Shown piece by piece: positions 11,704 through 24,765 of a DNA stretch of 64,000 nt. The notes under the pieces were generated by a model, which was not told where the DNA came from, searched no databases, and worked only from the letters and a program-made list of their open reading frames with translations. The DNA lies in assembly GCA_035771175.1 (NCBI GenBank), contig CM069595.1, positions 5,560,094 to 5,624,093 on the forward strand. Reading direction: 5' to 3'. Position 1 is the first letter of the stretch. Each line of letters opens with the position of its first letter. The translations under genes were made by a program, and so were the position numbers. Source of the DNA: Paratinospora sagittata (Eukaryota > Streptophyta > Magnoliopsida > Ranunculales > Menispermaceae).

Positions 11704-11751
11704 CACGTGTAGATCACGTGGAAGTTTGTAAACGACAAAAGTGTCTACGTG
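11704..11751 (-). promoter_or_regulatory. cluster of ACGT elements (two G-boxes plus one ACGTG) upstream of Di19
   Basis: CACGTG occurs at 11704-11709 and 11715-11720, and ACGTG at 11747-11751. They lie about 650-690 bp upstream of the Di19 start codon and about 250-300 bp upstream of its likely TATA box. G-box/ABRE-type ACGT motifs bind bZIP and bHLH factors, and pairs of them commonly confer ABA response. This fits a dehydration-induced gene, but the regulatory role here is inference. Confidence 0.5.
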
Positions 11752-12416
11752 TAAGCCTGGATATATTTTTTTTAGTAAAGTTATTAAATTGTTGTTTATG
11801 AGCTTTTTAATATTTGGTCACTTTTCCCTAAAATAAAATAAAAATATTTGGTCACTTTTATTTTTTAAGCTGTTTATATTATATACGTAGTTGAAGAAAA
11901 TAACAATAGGAGGAATGTAAGTGCATCAACTACTCACATTAATTTTCAATTTTATTGTTTTGTTATATGTTTTAGTTATAACATATAAACCACCGAGGGA
12001 GAAAATAATGTATCACCAATAACTTCTGTATACTCCTTTTTCTTGTTTATGAAATGTAATGGGCCAAATACGAGTTGAGAAACGTATCATACACATCAAA
12101 AAAATATAATAATAATAATATAGACAGTGTGGAGGTTATTATATAAAATAGGCTACAAGCAAAGTTGAACTTTATTTTAAAAAAAATGAACATCATCCAT
12201 TGAACATGAGAATTGCTTTATATATATGAGAGATGATATGTGTAATGCACCCGCTAGTTGTTTTCAACTGAGAGTATGAGTTTGAAAATGATATAAATGA
12301 TGAAAAAATAGTACACCAAACTCTTCAAAAGCATATTTAAAAACTTTCATTTCAAGCCACCTCAGTGATTACCCTCTGTTAGTGCACAGAATGGACAGAG
12401 AGTGAAAGGGCAGCTC

Positions 12417-12490
12417 TCAGTGCACGAACTTCTCTTTTGTATAGAGTCTCAAGAAAGGGTCCAACCACATCCGAGTCTATTGTAAAATGA
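12417..12490 (-). mobile_element. Au-type SINE relic (fragment)
   Basis: The plus strand shows CAGTGCACGAACTTCTC, then AAAGGGTCCAACCACAT and GAGTCTATTGTA. These match, in order, the body of the widespread plant Au SINE read in reverse. Only the 3' half is recognisable. The tRNA-like head is lost. Confidence 0.5.
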
Positions 12491-13285
12491 GCAAAGGGTG
12501 AATTGCTTAATTTCTATAGCTTTCCCTTAAGATTTTACAGTAAAATTTGCTCCCCTGCATTGGAGCATTGGGTTCTTTTCCATGCAGATATGCAGAATCT
12601 GTGCTAGCTTCCTTCTTTAGTTACTAAACAAGCAGCAGTTTCAGAAAACAACTTTTTTCTCATTCTAGATTGACATGGAAGGCTTATCACCACCAGGGTG
12701 AGGGGACCATTCTTTTTGTGGTTAATGTTGAAGCAATAGTAAATGATTCTTCTTGCACAAGTCACCATAAATAGTAACAGATTCTCATGGAGCACAAATA
12801 GTAAAACTTTTGACATACATACCTAAATACTAAACTCAACTTAACTAAGTTTTTTCCCAACTACTTCGAATCGGCTACACGAATACACATATACCTAACT
12901 AACATTATTTTACATATTGATTGAATTAATCCTATTCAAATATTTCAAATCTTCCCTAGTATTATACACATTTTACAAAAGGGTAGTTCACTTATAAATC
13001 CACGAGTGCAGAAAAAGGCTGTACAGGAACTGGAGAATCACAACATGAATAAATCATTCATGAATCAAGTAACTGAAAATAGATCAATCATTTACAGCAT
13101 AAACAACCACATTTGAGTCAACATTTCTCATCAACTGCATGATAAAACATCATACAATACCTCTCAAAACAGCACTGCTTGAAGCACAGTAGATATCAGC
13201 ATTTCTAAGAATTCTAACACCTTACATCTGGTTCATTCACTAAAATATGCCTGCCTTTCTAATATATCCTCTCTCGTATCTACAG

Positions 13286-15317
13286 CTACTGTGGCCGAAG
13301 CTTCCTCATTAACCACTTCTTTCGTAGTCTAACATCCAGTGACAAAAAAGTCTTCGCTTTCCTCTCATCCTCTAAAAGATCACAGGCATCCAATATGAGG
13401 TCTTCATCTATTTCAGGTACTGCCTGAAGCGCATGAATCACATTTTCTGGAGAACACGAGCTGCAGGGCTCTTTCTTCTTATCTGATAAGGATGCTACTA
13501 CAGTTGCCATCTCACGAATAGCATTCACCACAGCCTCATTGCTGCTCCATTGCGACCATTTGGGATTTTGTGAAGTTGATTGTGTCATGAATTGAAGCTT
13601 GCTCTGTTGATTTGATAGGTCCATGTCTCCATCCAAATGTGTGGTCTCAACCACCATAGCGTCCACCATGACCTCATCGCTGTTCCGTAACCTTTTAGAG
13701 TTTTGAGAGATCAATGGAGTTGCAAAATGGCGCCTGTTCTGATTATCCGATAAGTCCAAGTCATGATCAAGAAACGATGCATCATACGAAATTTGGGATT
13801 GTAGACCTCTCGACATTCTACAACCATCCGATGTCAAGACTTCCTCCTGCTGGTCAGCATTTTGCACGAGATCGTTGGGTCTTTCATCAATGGCTGCATC
13901 TTTAAATATCACACACAAATCTTTATAGTATGGCACAGGTCTAGTGATATATTGCTTTGCATCTGGATGTGCCTGCATGTATAACAATACCGTTTTCAAT
14001 TGCCATTGATAGAGTTAAACAAGAATGAATGAGTTAAACAATATGTATACCTTGATATAATCATGCCAGATATTATCATCAGCTGTCACCATTTGTCGGG
14101 TCTCGTCCCAAACAAATCCTTCCTGCTCAAGAAGAATTTTTATAGCATTATGCTGCCTCTTTAGAGTTTTGTACCGATTTTTCAATATAACTGTGTCATA
14201 ATTAAACCCAAATTTTGCATTGAACAACTCAACCATGTCCATCCATGCATGTTTCCGGAATGTCCCATCAAACTGATTTCCCTTGTTCACTTGGTCTAGC
14301 ATAAGATCGATGAAGTACCTATCCATTGGTGGTTGCCAATAAGTCCTTGAACGATTACTACTCACATTCTCAAATACATCAGTGACAGCTCGGTAAGTGT
14401 CAATCATGTTCTCTGTTGAAACAGCGTTAATATTTTCCTTCTTTTCATTTGCTAGAGTTGCTTCGGTAGCACCCATCCCGTGAAAGGCTTCAACCATGCT
14501 ATCAGGGCTTAAGTGAGAAGTTGATGGCATAGGCAATTGCTGCTTGTCCAGTTCATCAGATAGATTATCTTTCTTTGATGACAATCCTTGCTCATCAATA
14601 ACCAGATCTTCATTCGTCATAGTCATAGTAGAAGATTGAAGACAACCCGAAACACATTGAGTCCTCGTTTCTTGAATGCCAACCGTGAGATTTGAGCCAT
14701 TGCATCTTCTCGTGGTTGTTGCAATCTCAAATATCTTGCACAGATCATTGTAGTACGGAATACTTTTTGTTCTATATGATCTTTTTTCTGGGTGTGCCTG
14801 CAAGTACAATGTATAAGCTAACTGCAATTAACAATTAGCGCCCTATTTAATAGCTGAGAAAAGTTTTCTTAAGTTTTATCGAATATGACCATAAACATAA
14901 TCAATAAAACTAAAAATTTTCACAACAAGCATTACATTTGGAATTTTGTTAGACTAGAATACAGATACATAGCAAACGAACCTTTATATAATTGCTCCAA
15001 ACGCCATCGTCAGCTGTTACCATTTGTTGTGTTTCATCCCAGCTAAAACCACTCTGCTCAAGAAGACTCTTGACGGCTTTGTATAGCCTCCTCAATGTTT
15101 TGTGCCGATTTTTCAAATGATCTTTGCTATATTGACAAGCAAATTTAGCATTAAACACAGCAGTCATGTGCTTCCATGCTCGTTTACTAAACAAATGCCC
15201 ATCAACTCTGTTTCCTTTCCCCATCTGCTCCAACATAAGATCAATGAAGTAACGATCCATTGCAGTCGTCCAAATCGTCCTCAGACGATCATTGCTTGTT
15301 GGTGTTTGAACACCCAT
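13286..15317 (-). CDS. Myb/SANT-like (Myb_DNA-bind_3) protein with two DNA-binding domains, At2g24960-like
   Basis: Exons on the minus strand are 15317-14982, 14797-14051 and 13972-13286, giving 589 residues. Each of two repeats has a Myb/SANT-like trihelix domain (about residues 14-112 and 260-361). Both share WxxxMDRYFIDLMLxQ, KNRxKTLxRxxxA and GFxWDETxQMVTADD. Each is followed by an AHPxxxxYxT...PYYxDLCxIF tail. The C-terminus has the usual EDLILDACDLLEDERKAKTFL module of this family, predicted helical. The start is the ATG at 15317 (MGVQTPTSND), since the longer frame opens with GTG. Exons 1 and 2 both end after YIK in phase 0. A 5'-UTR intron probably runs from a CTAAG|GTGCGT donor at 15741 to just before the start codon. 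Nuclear DNA binding is inferred from the domain; no target is known to me. Confidence 0.9.
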
Positions 15318-17095
15318 TCTTCCACATAAAAAATTCACACATAGTAAGTATTATTCATCAAAATACATTATTGAAGCACAAAGAAAAATCCTAAATTCAT
15401 GCATTTTCCATCCATACTAGTACCAAAATCATGTCTATTTCATCTATTTATAAAAATGTTACACATTACAAGCCATTCACTATAGAACCAATGATTTTTA
15501 TTTTATTTTTCTTATTTAGAATGAAAGATAAAGGTGAAATCTTCATCTTATGAAAAGGGAAACACAAAAAAAAAAAGATGAAATCATACAATTGTTATTG
15601 ACGAACAGAAAATTTTAAACCAATTAGCCCAAGACCCCAAAAAAACAAAGAAAGAAATATAACAATAATAATCACTAGGGAAAGAAAGAAAAAAAGAAAA
15701 AAAAATTTACATCAAACCATATAGAAGAAGAATAGACGCACCTTAGGAAGAAGAGGTTCTGGGAAAAAAGGGATAGGGTTTGCTTGGACGAGGCGACGGT
15801 AAGATTTTTCAGGGGTAAGCTTATACAAAGCTCGTACAAGCCAACCCTTTTTCGAAACTTTAGGTTAGGTTTCGTAACCCTATCCGAGTTAACCTAAGCC
15901 CTCACGTGGACACACCAGGATCTGCGAACGTGTTGACTCGGATTCTGGAATGGATTTGGATTTTGATTCCTGTTTAACGTCTCTACATTTTTTAACTAAA
16001 CTAATATTTGTTTAATTCAATTTTTATAAATGACTTTTTTCTTCTTTTTTTTGAGGTAAGTGGTACGAGGGTTCCTGTCCTACTAAAAATTTTTGTAGGA
16101 CATGACCAGACACCCTTTACAAAAAATTTTCTGGAATATAATCACAAACACCTTTAGATATCATTAGGTATTAGCCAATATATTATTTGTGTTTTAAAAA
16201 TAATTTTTTTAAAATTTATAAAAATATATATATTATTTTTAAAAAATAATAAAATATTATTTTTTAAATTTTAATTTTTAGATCAAAAACCATCCCAACC
16301 TCAAAAACGGTTTTAATCACAATTTTTTCATTGTTGCTCCTTAATTTTTAGGACAATAAAACAGTTTTTACTTTGTTCTTTTTAATTTAAACAGCTTTTG
16401 ATTATTTTCTTGTATTATATAAATTCATTCCTTGGATCCCAGAAGCTAATTAATCAACTGAGAACCCTGCTAACATAATTACACAAGAATCAAATCTGGG
16501 CCATCAGTTCTGTAGCCTGTGAGATTAAGAAATGGGAATGATTGAAGTATCCAAGACAGATTCTAACACTTAGAAGCAAAAAAATTTAAAAAAATAAATT
16601 AAAATAAATAAAGAGATTAACAGAATTTAAGATATGAAGCAAAGAACTACTAGAGATCAAAACATGTAATTCAATCAACAATATACAGGTCCACTGACAA
16701 TTTATAGGATCGGCACTTTAGGCTCTCCTTCAACATAATAAAAAACAGAAAAGCCTTTTTGCTGTTACCTCTACCAGCGTCATTCTCTCCTTCTAAACCA
16801 CAAGCATAATTTCTCCTCTTTTTTTTTTTTTTTTTTTCTTATTGTGTATCGTTCTCTTCTTCCTTTGAATTTTGATTTTGGAAGAAATCAACAAAAGCAA
16901 AAACCACCCCATAAAAGATATCTATACAGGTAGAAGTCACAAAGAGAAAAGACATAAACAGGAGGATAAGAACAACAATGCAAACTCTGTTGCAGAATTC
17001 CAGGTAAAAAATGCCACTTCCATTTTGAGGCCCTGACATTACTGAGTCTCTCGTCTTATCAAGGGGCATGAGAATCATAGTTCATACCCCTCTTT
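15318..17095. other. Myb/SANT gene leader and promoter, and DUF789 gene 3' flank
   Basis: The part from 15318 to about 15900 holds the leader, a probable 5'-UTR intron and a telo-box-like AAACCCTA of the Myb/SANT gene (minus strand). An AT-rich stretch follows, with a small hairpin GTCCTAC...GTAGGAC at 16077-16101. The 3' UTR of the DUF789 gene occupies roughly 16680-17095. No gene is visible. Confidence 0.55.
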
Positions 17096-20000
17096 TTACC
17101 TCTGGTACGAGCTATGCGAGATGAAAAATCGGTAGTCAGGGTGATAAACCTGTAAGCGCCGAAGCCAGTTGTCTGCAGCTTGCAATAGTGAGCTTGCTTG
17201 TTGGCTCTCAGCATGACCACTTGGAGACCAAACTGAGCCCTTGAACTTGTAGGATGCAAGCCCAAAGGCAGGCAGTGCTACTTTCGTCGAAGCATCAAGG
17301 GTAGCATGTACCTCCCTATAGCTTGAATCACAAACTTCTGGCTGACCATTTCTAGTACCTTCCACAACAAAAAATAATATATAAAGAAATAAATCTTAGG
17401 GTATCAATATTAACGCAAAGCATGTCCGCTCTGTACATGCAACAGTAGGAGAGAGGAATGAGAAAGAAAGATCAGGAGGAGAATGAATACATACAGGTAA
17501 TGGGTGTGGCAAGTGAGTGGAACGTCAAGAAGCAAGCATCTAAGTCTCGTAGAGTTGGACCTGTGGGTATTCTATATATTGGGTACCTAAAAGCAAGATC
17601 AAACACATCAAAAACTAAAGAATATATATAGAAGCATTAGGATAACAAGACACCAATGTCTTATAGTTGACAATTGAGAAGAAAAATAAGTATACCAAGC
17701 CACAGAAATCCAACTAGAAGGCAGTAGATCACAGCTATTGTACATCTTAAGCTCAGGAAATTGAGATGCAAGAATTGAAATCTGTGAAACCAAATGCAAG
17801 CCCAAGTTAGTAATTATATGCCACAAGTTCAAGCAAATGGTCGGTCATTGTGCATACTAAATTAAATATTACCTTATCAGCCAAAGGTTCTCGGCTATAC
17901 GGTGAATCTTTCTCCAAGTATTGAAACTTTGGGGGGTGAGGCGGGTTGCAATCCACACCTTCATCACTAGATGAAGTCTCTCTTAAGGATTCCACATCAC
18001 TGTCCTCACCAGGTCGCCTGCAACAAAACAGATTTTAAGAGGATACTCAACAATTACTCTATTAGATTAAGACTTATTAAAAGAGGTAGCCTGGTGCACG
18101 AAACTCCAGCCTATGGGGGTTCCTTGACAGGGTTGGACCAATTTGGTTCTATTATATGCAGCCTTACCCTGCATTGCAGAGGGTTGTTATCATCGCTCAC
18201 AAACCAGTGACTACTATGTCACATGGTGCCACATATTGGATTAACCACTTCTCTATTGAGCACGTCATCAATTGAATGAACACAACGCAAGAAATTCTCA
18301 TCCCTTCCATCTGTTATTCTTCTACCATTTGTTATATCCATTTTCAAGAATGGAAAATGCATCTAACAACATAAACATCTAAGGCAATCAATTAAAAACC
18401 ATCAATTTCCTTGCATAGACTAACAGATCTACAGTCGTATCTATAAGGTTCAGCTCTTCCACATCCCCCACAAGTCAAGGCTGTTGATAGAACTATTTAG
18501 TTCACAGAATATATAGCACCAAAACAGCTGGAGGACCAACGTTTAGATGAACATTGTAAAAGGGGGAAGCGTGGTGTATTAATTTAATTATATTATACCT
18601 AGAATACAGTGCCCAAAACAGCAGAGACAAATTCATTCATCCAGAGATTAAAAAAAGGGTTGTTGATAGGGGTGATAGCTAAGGCTGTAAGCCAGAAAGT
18701 CACAAATAATGATACAACTTAAAAGCAGGATTTGTGAAGATCTTGAAAAGAACTGACTATTTCTCATTATCATCAAAACCTTGTCAAAATGTCAGGGAGT
18801 GTTGCCTTTCCGTTCAATTCTTTCCAATGCCATGTCATCTATAACTCTTTCTAACAAAGTAATCATGGCTAATTCAGATGTCTTCAACTCCACTTCACTC
18901 TCTTTTAAAACCATCAAACTGGAAGATTTTTCTAAATAGAGCAGCTTCCAGTCTAAATTATAGATGATCACCTACACAACAGTTAACATGCTGAAGTGTT
19001 ACATTTTCAAGCATACATCTATTTATACAAAGTTTCAACTCATCCATTTTGACCAGCCCTTTAAAACTCGAATAGAAAGTTCATTCAGTCAAACCTTGTA
19101 AGTCAACTTGGTGATTCATTATGAAGAAAAAATAAATGAAGATCAATTATTTGCACATTCTTTGTCATTCTTTATTATGTCAAAATAACTGATAATAAAG
19201 GGGTTCTTTTGTATTTTAAAATTTTGTACACTAATAATAATGAAATAGGTAAAGGGCATAACAATAATATTTTAGAACTTATGGAAACTAGAGGGTGCTC
19301 CTAATAATTATCCAAACCTCATGGGGTATGGATGAAATTATTCCTTTCGTTTTTGTCCCCCATCAGACTTATCTTTCTACTCAGATTCATCCTTGGTTGA
19401 CGTGACACCATGCTGGAGCAAAAATCCTCATATTACTGGAAATAATAACTAGATAAAGTTCCTTGTTCTTTCATTTCCACTTCCTCCTTTTGCTTCATAG
19501 GCAATGTTTTTCCCCTTCAGTTCCTTTCTCCAATCATTTCTAAAGAATTGCTCCATTTTTTGGGTATGCACAAACGCCAAAAAGAAGTAGGCGGCCAGGC
19601 AGAGATTTGCCCATTTTGTTATACTAAAAAAGAAGTTATATCAACACAAGCGGGGAAAAAACTTATTGCTTAGAAGAAAATGTACGCTATTTCGTGAATG
19701 GAAAACCTAATTATCATCAATGACACATCTCATATCAGGTGGAACTGTGGAATAAGAATGAAAAAGAAAATCAGTAGCATTACCTTGAATATCCATGCAT
19801 AGTCTGAATTAACAACTCAATATGTGAATTGCAAACTATCCATCCCAGATATCTCATAAAACCAAAGCAATCCATGCCTACTTTGAATAAACAACTCAAT
19901 ATGTAAATTGCAAACCCTCCACCCTAGATATCTCGTAATACTGAAGCAATATAGCAACAAAATGCATGAACTCGTAGTGCATCACATAGATATCAAATCA

Positions 20001-23000
20001 GTGCAATTTTTTGACTTCTCATATAATTTAAGTCAAATCAACACCCACAACAATTTAGTTTGTGAAAAAAAAAGTTGCAAAATCCCAAAAATCATAAGAT
20101 TTTTTATCTAATTGTAAGGAATCAAAATATTTGAGCCAAAACCAATTTAACTCGATCAATAAGCAATTTTTTGTTATTTTTTCTAATTTTAACTTGTTCA
20201 TAACCCAAAGAGACAGCCTCAAGCATTATAAAACAGTCTACCCCCATTGCACATAACTAAGAGGAAGGCTTTAGTTCCTACTTCTTCTCACTTCAATAAT
20301 TTACTCATTTTTTCATCAAATTGAAATCAATTTGTTGCATAATTTTTCAGCAGGTTTTACTTCTAACTACTCAATAGTTTCTTTCTTTTAGGGGGTCTTT
20401 TTGTTTGGTTTCTTTTTCAAATGTGATGTTGCTGGTGGTTTTCACAATGTTTGCATATAAGAGTGAAAATCAGTAGGAAGATAGACAAAAGCTGGGAGCA
20501 TTGCTTTATGATGCACCCCGGTAAGTTAAATTTGAGAAGCTATTTATTAGAATAAAACATTATCTTGCAATGAAATTAAACAATGTTGAGATTTATAGCA
20601 CTAAATGTGCCAGGTGATGTTAACTCATTCTTAAAGAACTCATAGCAAAGAAAGGAAAGAAAGAAATTAAGAAAAAGATAATAGGATGTTGGATACAAGA
20701 AGAGTAAGGCCTTGAGCTTGACATAGACCAAAGAAGAAAATCAATAGTTGTTGTATTATTTAGGATTTGAAAGAATAAGTGTTCTTTCATAATATACAAA
20801 AAAACTTGGAAAAAATCTTATGATTTTCAATTCGATTTACAAATTGAATCCCATCCCACCCTTAATGATTCTATGATTCAAGTCCGATTTAATGACTATA
20901 ATATAACTATGTTGTGCAGTATCCCAAATTAATATTTTTGCAATCAATAGTATGACCATTATGTACAGAGAGTTGAACCATTGAGGGATATTTTTTCATA
21001 ATATCTTGCACAAAACCATATACTTTCAAACATGAAAAACTATTACTTTTGAAATTGGTAATATCAATCAACTTAAAAGAACAAAATCAGTACTTCTGTA
21101 TAAGCTAACAACATCCGTACTGTTCATCCTCATGACAGAAAGTGTGTCAACATAGTTCCATTTATATGTTGAATATATGGTATAGTGTAACCAGTGATGT
21201 TAATATCATATGTTTATGAAAGAACAAATACAATTTGAAATGAGTTCAAAATTTGGCCCAATTCTATCTATAGACCATAAGTGAACTTCTATTCACAAAT
21301 TATTTGGTATCAAAACAAAGAATAAGATCAAAAGCCAAACTATATACCATTGGAAATAAAGACAAAGAATATTGCCATTATTTAAAATAGTTACTGCTTA
21401 ACCACCCCTATTTGGAATAGTAATTCAACACAATTTATCTAATATAAAGGGTGGGGTTTTGGATCATGGGAATAGAAATATTACTGAGAGAACATAATAA
21501 GCATTTCCCCAATCTAACATCATTATTCACTGATATATTGTGCAGGTAATTGTTTGCACTATGAAATATGTAGCATTTGAACCCCATTTGAGATAGTTTG
21601 GACTTATTTCATGAAGATGATTAGATGCACAAATTATGAAGAATGGAATAATTAGAATTAACGGTAACGATAGAAGAAGAAGAAAACCTAAAATATCATA
21701 AACAAAGATAATTAAGAAAAATATGGCAACTTGTACTTAGAGCGAGGTGAAGTGAAGGAAATGGATTCATGCAATCAATCCATAGTAACTGAGAAAACTG
21801 AAAAAGAGTAGCCCCAAATGGAAATAAAATGAAGGAAAACTGATTAATATGGTTTGGACAAATACAACAAAGACCATTAGATGGGTCGCATAGGAAGAGT
21901 GACCTACAATGTAATGATAGAGGCCAACGAAGAATAATATAGATAATTGTTTATAATATAACTGTTGACTTAGCCCATGATAGGGCGGAGTAAAGAAAAC
22001 TCTAGAGTATAGTTGACTTCATGTAGCTAGAAAAATACTTTGTTAAGCTGAGTTTCCTATTAAAGATAATGTTTCTATCTAGGGGGACCATGTCAATAAT
22101 ATGTAGACTAAGTTGACTAACATTCAGATCATGCTGATATTTACCAAATATAGATCCTCACTCACATGTCTCATCAACCCAAACTATATCTTCTCCACCT
22201 TATAAGTTCAATGCTTTAACGTTGCCACTTAAATTCAATAAGTGAACTTTGTTCTAGAAACCAGAAGAACCTTTGCTTTAAGAATTTTTTTCCCATGCTT
22301 TTTAACTTCAACAAATTGGCCACGAAGATGGAGTTGGAAGAAAAGGAGCAAAACTAGCCCCTAAGACCAGATCTAAACAACTCTTTCTCTAGGTATGACT
22401 AAAAGCACTATTCATGCAAGATTTCAGCATGTATCCCTCTTTCTTTACAGGAAATAGGAACCCTGCAACAAGTGTCCTGCTTTGATTTTTTCTTTGAATA
22501 TTCTGATGGACATCTCTTGATGCAGTTGCAACCCCACAGTTCATAGCTGCTCCTTTGCTAAGCAACATGTTTCACGTTACTTGACTTCATTTAAGTTTAG
22601 TTCCAAAGAGAACTCTAGCTGTAGAAAGTTGAGTTGATAGAGGATATAGGCTGTTATATACTTATATTTTAGAAATCTATCTACCCAAGTGGTAGAATTA
22701 TTGGAACTAGTTTGAGAATGAAACTTAAGAGTGGATTTTCTTGGAAACAGAGTGCATATGTAGCATATAACCAAATAGTTATTCATTCTATTTGTGTCTT
22801 TCAGCCAAAAATACTGAAATGCACCCAATAAAGAAGAAATGGCTAAACCATGTAATTTTGAGAGTGCAACAAAATGTTGAGAATGAAGTGCTACTGACTT
22901 CTCTACCAAAATAAACTGTTATTTACTATGCAATAACTTGTTTTTGTATATTTAGCTACCAAATGGCACCATGAATCTTCTTGTAATTCATACAGTACAT

Positions 23001-24729
23001 TGACCAAATCAACATGCTGAAGATTGTTTTTTTCCCTTTTATTTTCTTATATAAGTTGCTAAGTAAGATTGTTAAGATTTAGAACACTGATGAGAAGAAA
23101 TGATTATATACACAAACTTTTAAAATTCTAGAAACTTAATCTAAAGTTTGATTCCAGAAATCAATGTGAATTGGATTAAGCGCATGAGTAAACCTACTAA
23201 AGTCGTGTTGTCTAGATAATAAAGTAAAAGTGGTGAACTAAAATTGTCCTTTGGGAAAAAAAAATGGTAAAGCGAATAAATGGTCCTCTTTCAATTAATT
23301 GATACAGTGCTATCATGAACTGCATAAATGGAAGGGGAAGGGCGTTACGGGCTGCACAATGAATAAAAACAAAATGTTGAAAAATGAAGATGCCTAGTTT
23401 GATGTTCATGGCAGCAACTGAAATGCATTGTTTTGCACTTGAAAAATTCATCTTTATATCGATAGATATACATTAATATTGTGATTGTTAAAAAAAAAAC
23501 CTAAGTGAAGGTGAAAAATTCTGTGTTTGAAACCATGCATTTAAAAGAAAGGTGATACCACAAATCAACAACTAAGAGAATGAGAAAGTAAATAAAAACA
23601 TAAGACTCATGGTAGGATCAATCATTTAGGTTCTGTCCAAGCAAAGAAAACAAAAAAAAACAAACAATAGAAAATGGAAATCTCACATGTAGAAGCCAGA
23701 AAATAAAAAATGAAGCACTTATTAAAAAAAACTAGTTTGTGTGTGTTTAATAGCAGAGGGGACATCAAATAACAGATTAAGGAATAGGAAGTCCTGGACC
23801 TTGAAGACCACACTGTTGTTTCATGAAGCAACAGAGAAGCAGGACTGTAGGTAATTTTGATAAGTGTTGAACAGGATGGCATAGAATCACCGGATGGACT
23901 AATACCTACTATGGATTATGAAAAGAATAGCGTTGCTCATTTCCATCAACAGCAGATTGTAAAACCCCTTTACATGAGAATTCTAACCATCTTTTACTGA
24001 ACAACAACAAGTTTATCATCTTCAATCCATTCAAGTGCACCTTGAATTGCCAAAAAGACTAATCATGGAGAATACTTAAAACCCAAGGTGAACAACAAAA
24101 TACATTCTCAGAACAACCAGGCAATTGTGCTGTAACCAAATGAAGGCAAAAGCATTTGATAAAAAAAGAACAAGAATAACAGAGAACATGTCAAGTAAAC
24201 TTGGAGAAGCAAAACTCTACCTCAAGCTCCAAGAAGGCGTTGAAGGATTCACATACAGCTGAATAGCCGACAAGTAAGGAACATAGTATTGAACAACAAA
24301 GTCGCTCTCATTCAACACAAGAGGCACTCCAGCTCCGTACGCACTCCACTCCTTAAAAGACTCCCAAAGATCCCCAAGATTGAAATACAGGTCGCATTTT
24401 GCGTCCCCATTTCTAAATCCCCTCAAACTAGTCTGCAACACACAAAATAACACTAAAACCCCTAAATTCCACAAAAAGATTCTCCATTTCCGAAAAATTA
24501 AACAAAAAAGAAGCTAATTTCCACATTACCTTTGACAAACGCTGCGCCAGAACTAGCGGAGTAGTTGATTCCAAGAACCGATCCAAATTTGTACAATTGG
24601 AGAATCTCGGCGGAGGCGAAGAACAAACCGAGGGTTTCGACAGTGTAGAATCGTCGGATTCCGTCCGGCTTTCCACCTCCGCCGTCGATACTTTCGGCTT
24701 AATCACTCTCGCCGGCAACTGTTGCTGTA

Positions 24730-24765
<36 letters not shown>

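Larger units (their letters stand above)
11059..13285. other. Di19 promoter and Myb/SANT gene 3' flank
   Basis: Next to Di19 lie its leader, a likely TATA box (minus strand TATAAAG, 11454-11448) and an ACGT-element cluster at 11704-11751. The remainder up to 13285 is AT-rich 3' flank of the Myb/SANT-like gene. It contains an Au-type SINE relic at 12417-12490. I see no further gene. Confidence 0.6.
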
